DNA of 64,000 nt from Bog-532 sp963775825 (GTDB lineage Bacteria > Actinomycetota > Actinomycetes > Streptosporangiales > Streptosporangiaceae): positions 1 through 64,000 of the forward strand of contig CAVZKY010000067.1 of assembly GCA_963775825.1 (NCBI GenBank), written 5' to 3'. This document shows positions 49,759 through 58,964 of this stretch, in pieces. Within the stretch, counting starts at the first letter, position 1, and each line of letters starts with the position of its first letter. Below the pieces are notes generated by a model that saw only the letters and a list, made by a program, of their open reading frames with translations, did not search any database and was not told the DNA's origin. The position numbers and the translations under genes are program-made.

Positions 49759-51525
49759 GTGACCGGCAGATACGCGGACTGGCAGGGCCACGTGATCGTG
49801 TGCGGCCTGCACAGCGTCGGCCTGCGCATCGTCGAGCAGCTCAACCTGTCCGGGGTCCCGGCCGTCGTCGTCGACGACCACCCGGATCCCACCCTGGCCC
49901 GCCAGCTCGCCGGCTGGGGCGTCCCGCACATCCAGGCCAGCGCCCGGACCGCTGCGATGCTGACCGAGGCGGGGCTGGCCGGCGCGACCGCTGTGATCTG
50001 CGTACTGGAAAATGACCTGCAGACGCTGGAGACGGCCCTGCTGACCCGTGAGCTGCGAGCCGATGTCCGGGTGGTCGTCCAGCTGGCCAACCCCGCCGTC
50101 GGCCGGGCCCTGGCCCAGATCAATGTGTCCGTGCTCGACGTCGCGGGCCTGTCCGCCCCGGCCATCGCCGAGGCGTGCCTGCAGTACGGCACCCGGGAGA
50201 TCACGCTGGACGGTGAGCGGTTCCTGGCCGCTCGCACCACGGCCCCGCGCCGCGCCAGCCTTCGGGAGCTGTACGGCGCGCTGGCCCCGATCGCGGTCCT
50301 GCCCGCCGGGGACGAGGACGTGGTGACCTGCCCCGGCCGCGACCACGAGGTGGCCCCCGGGGACGGGGTGACGCTGTTCGCGACCCCGGACGAGCTCCGC
50401 GCCGCCGGGATCGGCGGCCAGATCCGCCACCCGGTGCACGTCCGGCCGGGCGGCTCCGCGCGGCGGGTCCGGCACCTGTTGCTGTCCCTGCTGCGCGCGG
50501 CGGCCGACTGGCGGATGGCGACCGCGCTGGCCGCGCTGGTCGTCGTGCTGGTCACCGCCACGGTGGTACTGCACGCGGAGTACCGGCTGCCCGGTGACGG
50601 GCACATTTCGCTGCTGTCCTCGCTCTACCTCACCGTTGAGACGGTGACCACCGTCGGCTACGGCGATTATTACTTCCGCGGCCAGGAGCCGTGGCTGATG
50701 GTCGCGGCGATCTGCCTCATGCTGCTGGGCGCCACGTTCGTCGCGCTGTTCTTCGCCATGCTCACCAACATGATCGTCAGCCGGCGCATCGAGGAATCGC
50801 TCGGCCGGCAGCGGATCACTGGCCTGCACGGGCATGTCATCGTGATCGGCCTCGGCACGGTTGGCACCCGGGTCATCCAGCAACTGGTGGACGCCGGCCG
50901 TGAGGTGGTGGCCGTGGACAAGGACGAAGGCAACCGCCGGCTCGGCCAGCTGCGTGCGCTGGGCGTGCCGGTCATCATCGCCGATGCGACACTGCCCCAG
51001 ACGCTGGAGGCCGCCAGTCTCGGGAATGCCGCCGCGGTGGCCGTAGTGACCAGCGACGATCTGGCCAATCTGGAGACCGGCCTCGCCGTAAGGGACCAGC
51101 TCGGCGAGCGGTGGAGCAGCGTGCCCGTGGTGCTGCGCATGTTCGACTCGCCCTTCGCCCGGTCTGTCCGGCACAACTTCGGCTTCTCCTCCGTCCGGTC
51201 GACCGCCGCGCTGGCCGCGCCGTGGTTCGTCGGGGCGGCGCTCGGCCTGGACGTGCTGAGTACGTTCTACGCCGACGACAAGCCGCTGCTCCTGGCCCGG
51301 CTGACGATCAGCCCGGGCGGCGGGCTCAACGGGCTGGCCATGAGCGACCTGTCAGCCCGGACCCGGGTGCTGGCCCTGCGGCGTGCCAACGACGAGCAAC
51401 TGCTCGAGCACCCGCCTCGCCGCGGCACCCGGTTCTGCGCCGGCGACCAGGCCTTTCTCATCGGGCCCTACGAGGACCTGCTGGCCGTGCTGCGCCAGGA
51501 CCGCCCGGCAGACCGGGCGACCTAG
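49759..51525 (+). CDS. Potassium channel flanked by two RCK/TrkA domains
   Basis: From GTG 49759 the protein is 588 residues. An N-terminal RCK domain (HVIVCGLHSVGLRIVEQLNL) with its C-subdomain precedes two membrane helices and a pore loop with selectivity filter TVGYGD near residue 298. A second RCK domain follows (HVIVIGLGTVGTRVIQQLVD) and a TrkA-C region at the end. Classic bacterial channels carry RCK domains after the pore; one on each side is rarer. It should sit in the cytoplasmic membrane and conduct K+ under nucleotide or ion control. The start codon lacks a clear ribosome-binding site, so it could lie slightly elsewhere. Confidence 0.8.
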   Translation: MTGRYADWQGHVIVCGLHSVGLRIVEQLNLSGVPAVVVDDHPDPTLARQLAGWGVPHIQASARTAAMLTEAGLAGATAVICVLENDLQTLETALLTRELRADVRVVVQLANPAVGRALAQINVSVLDVAGLSAPAIAEACLQYGTREITLDGERFLAARTTAPRRASLRELYGALAPIAVLPAGDEDVVTCPGRDHEVAPGDGVTLFATPDELRAAGIGGQIRHPVHVRPGGSARRVRHLLLSLLRAAADWRMATALAALVVVLVTATVVLHAEYRLPGDGHISLLSSLYLTVETVTTVGYGDYYFRGQEPWLMVAAICLMLLGATFVALFFAMLTNMIVSRRIEESLGRQRITGLHGHVIVIGLGTVGTRVIQQLVDAGREVVAVDKDEGNRRLGQLRALGVPVIIADATLPQTLEAASLGNAAAVAVVTSDDLANLETGLAVRDQLGERWSSVPVVLRMFDSPFARSVRHNFGFSSVRSTAALAAPWFVGAALGLDVLSTFYADDKPLLLARLTISPGGGLNGLAMSDLSARTRVLALRRANDEQLLEHPPRRGTRFCAGDQAFLIGPYEDLLAVLRQDRPADRAT

Positions 51526-52337
51526 CCCAGGGCTTCCTCGGCCACGACGACCATCTCCGCCAGCAGCGGGCCGCCGAACGTCGTGGCCATGGCCACGTCC
51601 GAGGCGTCGCGGCCCCGGCCGATCAGGATGCGCCCCTTGCGCCGCCGGTTGTTGCGCGGATCAAAGGTCCACCAGCGATCTCCCAGCCAGACCTCCATCC
51701 AGGCCGCGAAGTCCATCGGCGCGGGATCGGGCGGCACATCCATGTCCGGCAGGTAGCCGAACACGTACCGGGCCGGGATGTTCAGGGCCCGGCAGAACGA
51801 AATGGCCAGGTGGGTGAAGTCACGGCAGACGCCGCGTCCGGACTCGAACACGTCCGCCGCCGTGGAGATCGCGGTCGTGCTGCCGTAGGCGAAGGTCAGG
51901 TGACCGTTCACGTAGTCGCAGATGGCCTCGACGCGGCGATAGCCGGGGGCCAGGCCGCCGAACTCCGACCACGCCTCGTCGCCCAGCAGGTCCGGCAGGC
52001 AGAACCGGCTGGGCAGCGTGTAGATCAGCGTGTCATCCGGCAGCGCCTCGGGTGGCAGTTCGGGTGCGTCGGGGTCGGCGTCCTCGGCCGCGTCCGGGAC
52101 GGTGGCCACGGCGCCGTAGCTGAACTGGGACCGGCCCGGCGGCAGGATGGCCCGGGTGCACGGATTGCCGTACAGGTCGGTGTAGTCCCGCGGGGCCATC
52201 CCCGGCTCGGACGTGAGCCGCTCACCGGCCAGCGCGATGTCGGGATCGCTGCGCGGCTGCACGTGGAACACCACCGGGGTCGCGATGTCGGCCACGTACG
52301 TGAAGGTGCATCCGATCCGGACCCGCCGCGTCTCCAT
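51522..52337 (-). CDS. Transglutaminase-like (cysteine-protease fold) protein
   Basis: ATG 52337 follows GAGGATGGGG. The 271-residue protein has a beta-rich N-terminal half and then the transglutaminase-core segment GRGVCRDFTHLAISFCRALN with the nucleophile cysteine, IPARYVFGYLPDMDV, and WWTFDPRNNRRRKGRILIGR with the aspartate. The position of the catalytic histidine (DFHAW in classic members) reads DFAAW. Some members of this actinobacterial subfamily have a small residue there, so either another residue serves or the protein is non-enzymatic. It is cytoplasmic, with no signal peptide. It converges with the channel gene. Confidence 0.78.
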   Translation of the reverse strand: METRRVRIGCTFTYVADIATPVVFHVQPRSDPDIALAGERLTSEPGMAPRDYTDLYGNPCTRAILPPGRSQFSYGAVATVPDAAEDADPDAPELPPEALPDDTLIYTLPSRFCLPDLLGDEAWSEFGGLAPGYRRVEAICDYVNGHLTFAYGSTTAISTAADVFESGRGVCRDFTHLAISFCRALNIPARYVFGYLPDMDVPPDPAPMDFAAWMEVWLGDRWWTFDPRNNRRRKGRILIGRGRDASDVAMATTFGGPLLAEMVVVAEEALG

Positions 52338-52482
52338 CGCCCCATCCTCGCCGCCGCATATTTCGGGCCGGTTACCAGCCGCCCCCCGGGGGCGCCAGGA
52401 TGCGGTCCCTGTCATCCCGTCCGCCATGCGCCCAGTATGGGCGGCTGTGGTCCCCGGCACGAGGCCGGCATAGGGTCGCAGC

Positions 52483-53151
52483 ATGAGCGAAAGGCTGCGG
52501 CTGTTCCCGCTCGGCACTGTGTTGTTCCCGGGCATGGTGCTGCCCCTGCACATCTTTGAGGACCGGTACCGTCAGATGGTCCATGAGTTGCTGGATGGCC
52601 CCGAGCCCCGCCGGTTCGGCGTCATCGCCATCCGCAAGGGACGGGAGACCGGGATCGAGGGTGTCTCGTCGCTGTACGAAGTCGGCTGCACCGCGACGCT
52701 GCGGCAGACCGAGGAACACGACGACGGCCGCTTCGACCTGATCACCGTGGGTACCCAGCGGTTCCGCCTGACCGTCCTCGATGAGTCGCGTCCCTACCTG
52801 CAGGGCGACGTCGAGTTCCTGCCCGAGGACGACGGAGACTCGGCCGCGGCCGGCCGCGCGGCCAGCCTCGTCGCCGCCACGTTCCGCGACTACCTGGAGG
52901 CCCTCGCCGCCCGTGGCCTGGCCCAGATAACCATCCCTGACCTGCCCGAAGAACCCGTCCTGCTGTCCTACCTGGTCGCCGCGACCATGATCGTCGATCT
53001 GCCGGACCAGCAGGCCCTGCTGGCCGAGCCGGACTCGCTGAGCCGGCTGGCGGCCGAGCGGGCCCTGCTGCAGCGGGAAACGACGATGCTGCGTACCCTC
53101 ACCGCCCGCCCGGCTCCCGACCTGCGGTACGCGCCCTACAACCCCAACTGA
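52483..53151 (+). CDS. LON N-terminal substrate-binding domain protein
   Basis: This 222-residue protein is a stand-alone LON-N (PUA-like) domain: RLFPLGTVLFPGMVLPLHIF, EDRYRQMVHELL and VGTQRFRLTVLDESRPYLQG, with a helical C-terminal half. There is no AAA or protease domain. In bacteria such proteins may deliver substrates or control proteolysis, but the role is unproven. It is divergent from the transglutaminase-like gene, and its stop codon lies in the first unit of a 13-bp tandem repeat. Confidence 0.85.
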   Translation: MSERLRLFPLGTVLFPGMVLPLHIFEDRYRQMVHELLDGPEPRRFGVIAIRKGRETGIEGVSSLYEVGCTATLRQTEEHDDGRFDLITVGTQRFRLTVLDESRPYLQGDVEFLPEDDGDSAAAGRAASLVAATFRDYLEALAARGLAQITIPDLPEEPVLLSYLVAATMIVDLPDQQALLAEPDSLSRLAAERALLQRETTMLRTLTARPAPDLRYAPYNPN

Positions 53152-53298
53152 CCGGCCCGGCTGACCGGCCCAACTGACCGGCCCAACTGACCGGCCCAGC
53201 TGACCGGCCCGGCTGACCGGCCCGGCTGACCGGCCCGGCTGACCGGCCCGGCTGACCGGCCCGGCTGACCGGCCCGGCTGACCGGCCCAGCTGACCGG
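53148..53298. repeat. 13-bp minisatellite, 11 units
   Basis: CTGACCGGCCCGG and close variants (ending AA, AG or GG) are repeated 11 times plus a partial unit. The array fills the whole gap between the converging LON-N and GH3 genes. Each unit contains the inverted CCGG core, so the transcript of either strand could fold. Copy number is likely to vary between strains. Confidence 0.8.
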
Positions 53299-53315
53299 TA
53301 TCGCGCGGGTGCCGG

Positions 53316-55949
53316 TCAGCCGCAGCGGACCGGTACCGACAGCGGCAGATCCCGGGACGACGGGCCGACCTGCACGGTGAACGTGCCGGGCGGCCAGACC
53401 CACGCCGCCTCCCGTTCGCTGTACCGGGCGAAGGCGCGGGCCGGGATGCGCAGCCGGACCTCGGCGGCCTCGCCGGGGGCCGCGCTTACCCGGGCGAACG
53501 CGGCCAGGGCCCGCACCGGGCGGCTTTCGTCCGGCCCGTGCTCATACCGGCCATCCGTCCTGGCCGGGGGCGCCACGTACGCCTGGATGACCTGCTGGCC
53601 CGCCCGCGCCCCGGTGTTCCGCACCACGACGGTGATCTCCGCATCGTCGCCGGGGACGATCGGGCCCTGGCCCTGCGCCGATTCCAGCGCCCAGCGGGTG
53701 TAGCCGAGACCGTGGCCGAACGGGAAGCGCGGGGACGTTCCGGCCCGGTCGAAGCCCCGGTAGCCGATGAGCAATCCCTCGTCGTAGCGGAGCTGGCCGT
53801 CCTCGGGGACGGCGTGCAGGACCGGGCAGTCGGCCTCGGCGGCCGGCATGGTGACCGGCAGCCGGCCGCCCGGCTCCACCACGCCAAGCAGCACGTCGGC
53901 CAGGGCGTCGCCCATGGCCTGGCCGCCCAGCCAGGCGTACCCCACCGCGGCCACGTCGCCCGCCCACGGCATCAGCACCGGCATGCCCGCGTTGACCACG
54001 ACGATCGTCCGGTCGTTGACCGCCGCGACGCGGCGCACGAGTTCGTCCTGGCGGCCGGTGAGCGCCAGCCCCGGCCGGTCGAATCCCTCACTCTCCGCGG
54101 TCGGCGCCGACCCCACGATGACGATGGCCGCGTCGGCGTCCCGCGCGGCCCGCTCGGCCGACCTCAGCAGGGCATCCTCGTCGGGCGCGGGGACCACGCC
54201 CAGCCGGATCGACACCGGGCCAGGTGCCCCGCCCGACGGCAGCAGGGCCACTTCGATCTCGGCCTGCTGGCCAGCCCGCAGCGGCACCGTGGCGCGGATC
54301 TCGCCGGGCCGGACCATTGCTTCCACCGGATCGGCCGGATCGGGTGTCGTGCCCCCGGCCAGTTCCGTTCCATTGACGCACAACGCCAGCTGGCCGACAC
54401 CGCCCGCACCGATCAGATGCGCGCCGTCGCGGTCCGCGCGGAAGCGGGCCCGCAGCAGGATCCGGCCGTCGCCGCCCCACCCGACCCCGTCCGGCAGGCC
54501 CTCCCACCAGGTGAACATGGTGGCCGCGCGGTGCTGCGCCGCGATCAGGCGGCCGTCCGGCGCGCGGAACTCCAGCCGGGTACCCGGCTGGCCTGTCACC
54601 GGGTCGGTCAGCGACGACGACGGCGGCTCCGGCACCAGTTCCCAGATGATGCAGCCCGGCTCGGCGGTCACCTGCGCGCGCCCGGCCAGTGCCGTGCGCA
54701 GCGCGTCGGCCGGCCGGGACACGCTCACCTGGTTCACGGCCGCGCTGCCGCCGCCCTGGGTGACCGGGGCCAGCGCGTTCGGGCCAATGACGGCGAGCGT
54801 GCCTAGCCGGTCCGGGTCGAGGGGGAGGACCTCCCGGGGGTTGGTGAGCAGGGTGAACGCGGCCGCCGCGGCCCGCCGCAGCAGCGCCGGGTCCGCGAGC
54901 GAGCTCCGCTCCGCCCCTCCGTTCCGGCGGCCAGCCCCGTCGGGCCCGTTCGGGCCGTCGGGCCCGTTCGGGCCGTCGAGCCCGTTCGGGCCGTCGAGCC
55001 CGTTCGGGCCGTCGAGCCCGTTCGGGCCGTCGAGCCCCGCGGGGGGGTGCAGCGCGCCGACCTGACCGGCCAGGTGCAGGATCCGTCGCACCTTGTCGTC
55101 CACCACTTCTTCCGGCAGCCGCCCGGCCCGCACGGCGGTCGCCAGCTGGCCGCCCCACGGCCCGGATGGTCCGGGCATGGCCAGGTCCGTCCCGGCCGCG
55201 GCGGTCTCGTCGGTGCTGCGGGCCGCGTGCCAGTCGGACACGGCGACCCCGGTGAACCCCCACTCGTCCTTGAGTACGCCGCGCAGCAGCGGCGCGTTCT
55301 CCGTCATGGTGGCCCCGTTGACCGAGTTGTACCCGGCCATCACGGCCAGCGCGGCCGCCTCCCGGACGCAGGCCTCGAACGGGACCAGGTACAGCTCGCG
55401 CAGCACGTGCCCGGCGACCCGGACGTCGCAGGACCACCGCTGGGTCTCAGAGTCGTTGCAGATGAAGTGCTTGACCGCGCAGGCCACCCCGGCCCCCTGC
55501 ACGCCGCGCACATAGGCCACCGCGATCGCCGCGGTGAGCACGGGGTCCTCGGAGAAGCACTCGAAGCCGCGGCCACCCAGCGGAGTGCGCATCAGGTGGA
55601 TGGTCGGGGCCAGCAGGACGTCGATGTCCTTGCCGCGTGCTTCGGCCCCCAGGGCCGCGGCGACCTCCCCGACCAGTGCGGGATCCCAGGTCGCGCCCAG
55701 GGCCGACGGGCACGGGAGGCTGGATGAGGGAGCGCGCTCGTCCATGGCGATGCCGCGCACCCCGGCCGGCCCGTCGGAGAACGCCATCGGCCGCAGGCCG
55801 AGGCCGGGGTCGGCCGCGGTACGCCAGTTGTCCGCCCCCGTGAGCAGGCGAACCCGCCGATCGAGGGACAAGCCGTCGAATGAGAGCCTCGGGCGGGCGG
55901 GTCCCGTGCCTTCGCACGCGACCCGCCCGCCGGGGCGGTTGTCTGTCAC
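53316..55949 (-). CDS. Glycoside hydrolase family 3 beta-glycosidase with PA14-like insert
   Basis: This 877-residue GH3 enzyme has the (beta/alpha)8 domain with K160-H161 (AVKHFICND) and the nucleophile D239 in GVAVSDW. A linker near residues 295-335 consists of Gly-x-y triplets (GLD, GPN, GPD) encoded by 18-bp repeats. It is followed by the second GH3 domain, an inserted PA14-like beta domain (WWEGLPDGVGWGGDGRILLR) and a C-terminal Fn3-like domain. It has no signal peptide, so it should cleave imported oligosaccharides in the cytoplasm. It is the last gene of the LacI-ABC operon. Beta-glucoside is the most likely substrate, but xyloside or others are possible. Confidence 0.88.
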   Translation of the reverse strand: MTDNRPGGRVACEGTGPARPRLSFDGLSLDRRVRLLTGADNWRTAADPGLGLRPMAFSDGPAGVRGIAMDERAPSSSLPCPSALGATWDPALVGEVAAALGAEARGKDIDVLLAPTIHLMRTPLGGRGFECFSEDPVLTAAIAVAYVRGVQGAGVACAVKHFICNDSETQRWSCDVRVAGHVLRELYLVPFEACVREAAALAVMAGYNSVNGATMTENAPLLRGVLKDEWGFTGVAVSDWHAARSTDETAAAGTDLAMPGPSGPWGGQLATAVRAGRLPEEVVDDKVRRILHLAGQVGALHPPAGLDGPNGLDGPNGLDGPNGLDGPNGPDGPNGPDGAGRRNGGAERSSLADPALLRRAAAAAFTLLTNPREVLPLDPDRLGTLAVIGPNALAPVTQGGGSAAVNQVSVSRPADALRTALAGRAQVTAEPGCIIWELVPEPPSSSLTDPVTGQPGTRLEFRAPDGRLIAAQHRAATMFTWWEGLPDGVGWGGDGRILLRARFRADRDGAHLIGAGGVGQLALCVNGTELAGGTTPDPADPVEAMVRPGEIRATVPLRAGQQAEIEVALLPSGGAPGPVSIRLGVVPAPDEDALLRSAERAARDADAAIVIVGSAPTAESEGFDRPGLALTGRQDELVRRVAAVNDRTIVVVNAGMPVLMPWAGDVAAVGYAWLGGQAMGDALADVLLGVVEPGGRLPVTMPAAEADCPVLHAVPEDGQLRYDEGLLIGYRGFDRAGTSPRFPFGHGLGYTRWALESAQGQGPIVPGDDAEITVVVRNTGARAGQQVIQAYVAPPARTDGRYEHGPDESRPVRALAAFARVSAAPGEAAEVRLRIPARAFARYSEREAAWVWPPGTFTVQVGPSSRDLPLSVPVRCG
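54935..55035 (-). repeat. 18-bp repeats encoding a collagen-like Gly-x-y linker
   Basis: The DNA unit GGGCCGTCGAGCCCGTTC (plus strand) occurs five to six times, with variants, and encodes repeated GLDGPN on the minus strand. It lies between the two catalytic-side domains of the GH3 protein. Confidence 0.75.
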
Positions 55950-55989
55950 CGTGACCTAGCCGGTGGCCGCCTTCCGCCGCCGCGCCGTC

Positions 55990-57676
55990 AGGACGCGGCC
56001 TTCAGGTGCATCAGGATGTAGGGGAGCTCCGGGTCGTTCGGCGCGGGGTCCATGTACGGGTTGGACTGGGTCGGCCAGCCGGTGATCCGCGCCGTGCTGT
56101 ACTCGTTCCAGTCGGCCCCGTAGACCAGCGGGATCGTCGGCTGCTCGGCGGAATAGATGGTCTGCAGGGTCTGCAGCGCTTTGTTCTGCGTCGCGCTGTC
56201 GCTGGTGTTCTCGTACTGGGTGAACGCCGCCTGCGCCTGGGCGTTGCTGTACCGGCCGAAGTTCGACGTCGCGGGCTGGCCGACCGGCGCGGACAGGCTG
56301 GAGTCCATCCAGTACTGGTACTGGCCGAACGGGTACGGGTCGGACGCGCCGCCCACGCCGCCGCCCCAGTGCACCATGGTCTGGAAGTTGCCGTTGGCGG
56401 CGTCGGTGAACCAGGCCGGCGCGGCCACGCCGTTCACGGTCGCGTTGATCCCGACCGCCTTGAGCTGGCCCGCGATCAGCTGCGCGTCCGCGTAGTAGTC
56501 GGTGAACGCGGTCGGGTCCTCGACCTGGAACGAGATCTCCTGGCCGTTCTTGGCCCACATGCCCTTGCTGTCCTTGGCGTAGCCGTCACCGGACAGCAGC
56601 GAGGACACCTTGCTGGCGTTCGGGGTGGGGGAGATGTCGTTGGCCAGCGCCGGGTCCAGGAACTGCTGCTGGGCCGGCAGGATCAGGCCGCTGGAGGAGG
56701 TCGCCGGGGCCTCGTAGCCGTACTCGCCCTTCTGGCTGAGTTCCTGGCGGTTCAGGCCGGCGCTGATCGCCTGCCGGACCTTCGGGTCGGCCAGCGGGCC
56801 GCCCTTGCTCACGTTGACCCACAGCGTGACCGTGTTGCCGCCCGGGAACCAGTAGTGGTTGGTGGACGAGTCCTTGCTCACGTACAGCTGCTGGAGCTGC
56901 GGGATCTCGTTGCCGGCCCAGTCCAGCTGGCCGGCCGCCAGCGCGGTCGTGGCGGCCGTGTTGCCCGAGTAGTACGGGATCTGGACCGTGGAGATCGGCG
57001 GCGTGCCGCCCCAGTAGTGCGGGTTCGCGCTGAACGTGACCAGCTGGGTGGTGAAGGATTTCAGCACGTACGGCCCGGTGCCGACCGGGACGGCCACGGT
57101 CGCGGTGGCCACGTTGCCAAGCGAGGAGAACGCTTGCTTGGACACGATGAACGTGTCGCCGGCGATGGCGAAGATGTTCGCGTACTGCGCGGCCTTGAAG
57201 TTCAGCACCACCGTCGAGCTGTCCGGCGTGGTCACGCTGGCCAGCGCCGGCACGCCGCTGTAGTTGGCCGCGGCGCTGGAGTTCATCGTATTGAACGTGT
57301 AGGCCACGTCCGCGCTGGTGAGCGGCTGCCCGTTGCTGAACTTGACCCCGGTGCGCAGGTCGACCGTCAGCGTTTTGCCGCCGTTGGACCAGGTGTAGCT
57401 CTTGCCGAGCCACGGGTGGATCACGCCCGGCTGCAGCGCGTTGAACTCGAACAGCGGCTCGTAGGTCAGGCTCCGCATGTTCATCTGCGTGGCCATCGAG
57501 TTCGTGTCGAACGGGTTGAAGTTCTTCGTGAACGTGACGCCGGTGGTGGCTTCCTCGGTGATCGTCACCGACTTGGATGTGGTCGATCCGGAGCCGCTGT
57601 GGCTGCTGGAGCAGGCCGCGACCCCTAGACCGAGGACCATCGCCGCGGCGACGCCCTTTATGTAGGCGTGATGCAT
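55990..57676 (-). CDS. Oligopeptide-type ABC transporter substrate-binding lipoprotein
   Basis: ATG 57676 is preceded by GGAG at about ten bases; an earlier ATG at 57691 lacks one. The 562-residue protein has a lipoprotein signal with the lipobox cysteine at about residue 22 (LGVAACSS), then an SBP_bac_5 fold: PFDTNSMATQMNMRSLTYEP, LTVDLRTGVKFSNGQPLTSA and VRQAISAGLNRQEL. SBP_bac_5 proteins bind peptides, nickel or, in several bacteria, beta-linked oligosaccharides. The LacI and GH3 neighbours favour sugars. It is anchored outside the membrane and hands ligand to the permeases encoded upstream. Confidence 0.85.
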
Positions 57677-57698
57677 TGTTCTAAACTCCAAGGTGCCC

Positions 57699-57717
57699 GG
57701 CCGGTTCTTTACCGGCC
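57699..57717 (-). promoter_or_regulatory. Hairpin before the binding-protein gene
   Basis: GGCCGGT and ACCGGCC enclose the loop TCTTT, just upstream of the ribosome-binding site. It may stabilise a processed mRNA for the abundant binding protein. Its outer bases also resemble half of the LacI-type operator at 63483, so a second weak operator is possible. Confidence 0.4.
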
Positions 57718-57881
57718 AGCGTTGTTGACCGTGTTGGGGTCTTCGCCAGTAGTGCGGTGCGGGGCCGGCCGGGCGTACAGCCAGTCCGCAGGGCTTCCGC
57801 CCGGAGGCGGCAGCGTTATATGTCGTTATGCGTCGGTCTGGCTCACTAGCTCATCAGTCCTCCTTCGCTCGCCCGGCGGGC

Positions 57882-58964
57882 TTACGGGGCCGGCCGGCTA
57901 CGGGGCCGGGCCGGGTGGGATGGATCCGCGCCCGGTACCGGCTGGGCCTGGGCAGGCCTCAGGTCGTTGACGTGCAGCCAGCAGGCCGCGGAGTGCCCCG
58001 GCGAGACCGTCACCATCGGCGGCCGCTGCTCCCGGCAGACGGTCATCGCGTGCGGGCAGCGCGGGTGGAACCGGCAGCCGGACGGCGGTGACACCAGGCT
58101 GGGCGGCGCCCCGGCTCCGGCCAGGGACGGCGGTCCGGCGCGCGCCGGATCGGGCGCCGCGGACAGCAGCAACTGGGTGTAGGGGTGCCCGGGCGCGTCG
58201 GTCAGCTCGGCGCTCGGCGCTGACTCCACCAGCTCGCCCGCGTACATCACGACGATCGTGTCGGCCAGGTAGCGCGCCGAGGCGATGTCGTGCGTGACGT
58301 ACAGGATGGCCAGCCGGGACCGGTCCCGCAGGTCGGCGAGCAGGTTGAGCACCCCGAGCCGAATCGACACGTCCAGCATGGACACCGGCTCGTCGGCGAG
58401 CAGCACGTCCGGCTGCACGGCCAGCGCCCGGGCGATCGCCACCCGCTGGCGCTGGCCGCCGGACAGCTCGTGCGGGTACTTGTCGATGAACCGGCCCGGC
58501 GGGTCGAGCGCGACGCGGCGCAGCAGCCCCTCGATCGCGCCACCGAGGTCACCGTCGGCCATGTGGTGGATCTTCAGCGGCCGGCCGAGGTGGTAGCGGA
58601 CGGAGTGCACCGGGTTCAGCGAGGCGAACGGGTCCTGCAGCACGAGCTGGACCCGGCCCGCGTACTGCTGCCGGTGCCGCTGGCTGAGCGGCACGTGATC
58701 CCCGTCCAGCAGCAGTTCGCCCGAGGTCGGGGTGATGATCCGCGCCAGCATCCGCGCCAGCGTGGACTTCCCCGAGCCGCTCTCGCCCACCACCGCCGTC
58801 ACCGCCGAGCGCGCCAGCGCGACCGACACGTTCTCCACCGCGTGCACGGCGCCGCGGCGGCCGCGCCGCCCGCGCCGCGCCCGGAACAGTTTGGTCAGGT
58901 CCCGCGCCTCCAGCACCGGCGCGTCCGTTCCCGGGGAGGCCGGGCTGGCCAGCGTCTCGGTCAT
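57882..58964 (-). CDS. ABC importer ATPase 2 (DppF/OppF-like)
   Basis: This 360-residue protein has Walker A GESGSGKSTL, Q-loop QLVLQDPFASLNPVHSV, signature ELSGGQRQRV, Walker B VLLADEPVSMLDV and the OppF-type C-terminal zinc or iron-sulphur-like cysteine motif CRFHPRCPHAMTVC. It pairs with the ATPase encoded just upstream (start and stop overlap). The basic RARRGRRGRRG stretch before the core is unusual. Confidence 0.85.
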   Translation of the reverse strand: MTETLASPASPGTDAPVLEARDLTKLFRARRGRRGRRGAVHAVENVSVALARSAVTAVVGESGSGKSTLARMLARIITPTSGELLLDGDHVPLSQRHRQQYAGRVQLVLQDPFASLNPVHSVRYHLGRPLKIHHMADGDLGGAIEGLLRRVALDPPGRFIDKYPHELSGGQRQRVAIARALAVQPDVLLADEPVSMLDVSIRLGVLNLLADLRDRSRLAILYVTHDIASARYLADTIVVMYAGELVESAPSAELTDAPGHPYTQLLLSAAPDPARAGPPSLAGAGAPPSLVSPPSGCRFHPRCPHAMTVCREQRPPMVTVSPGHSAACWLHVNDLRPAQAQPVPGADPSHPARPRSRPAP

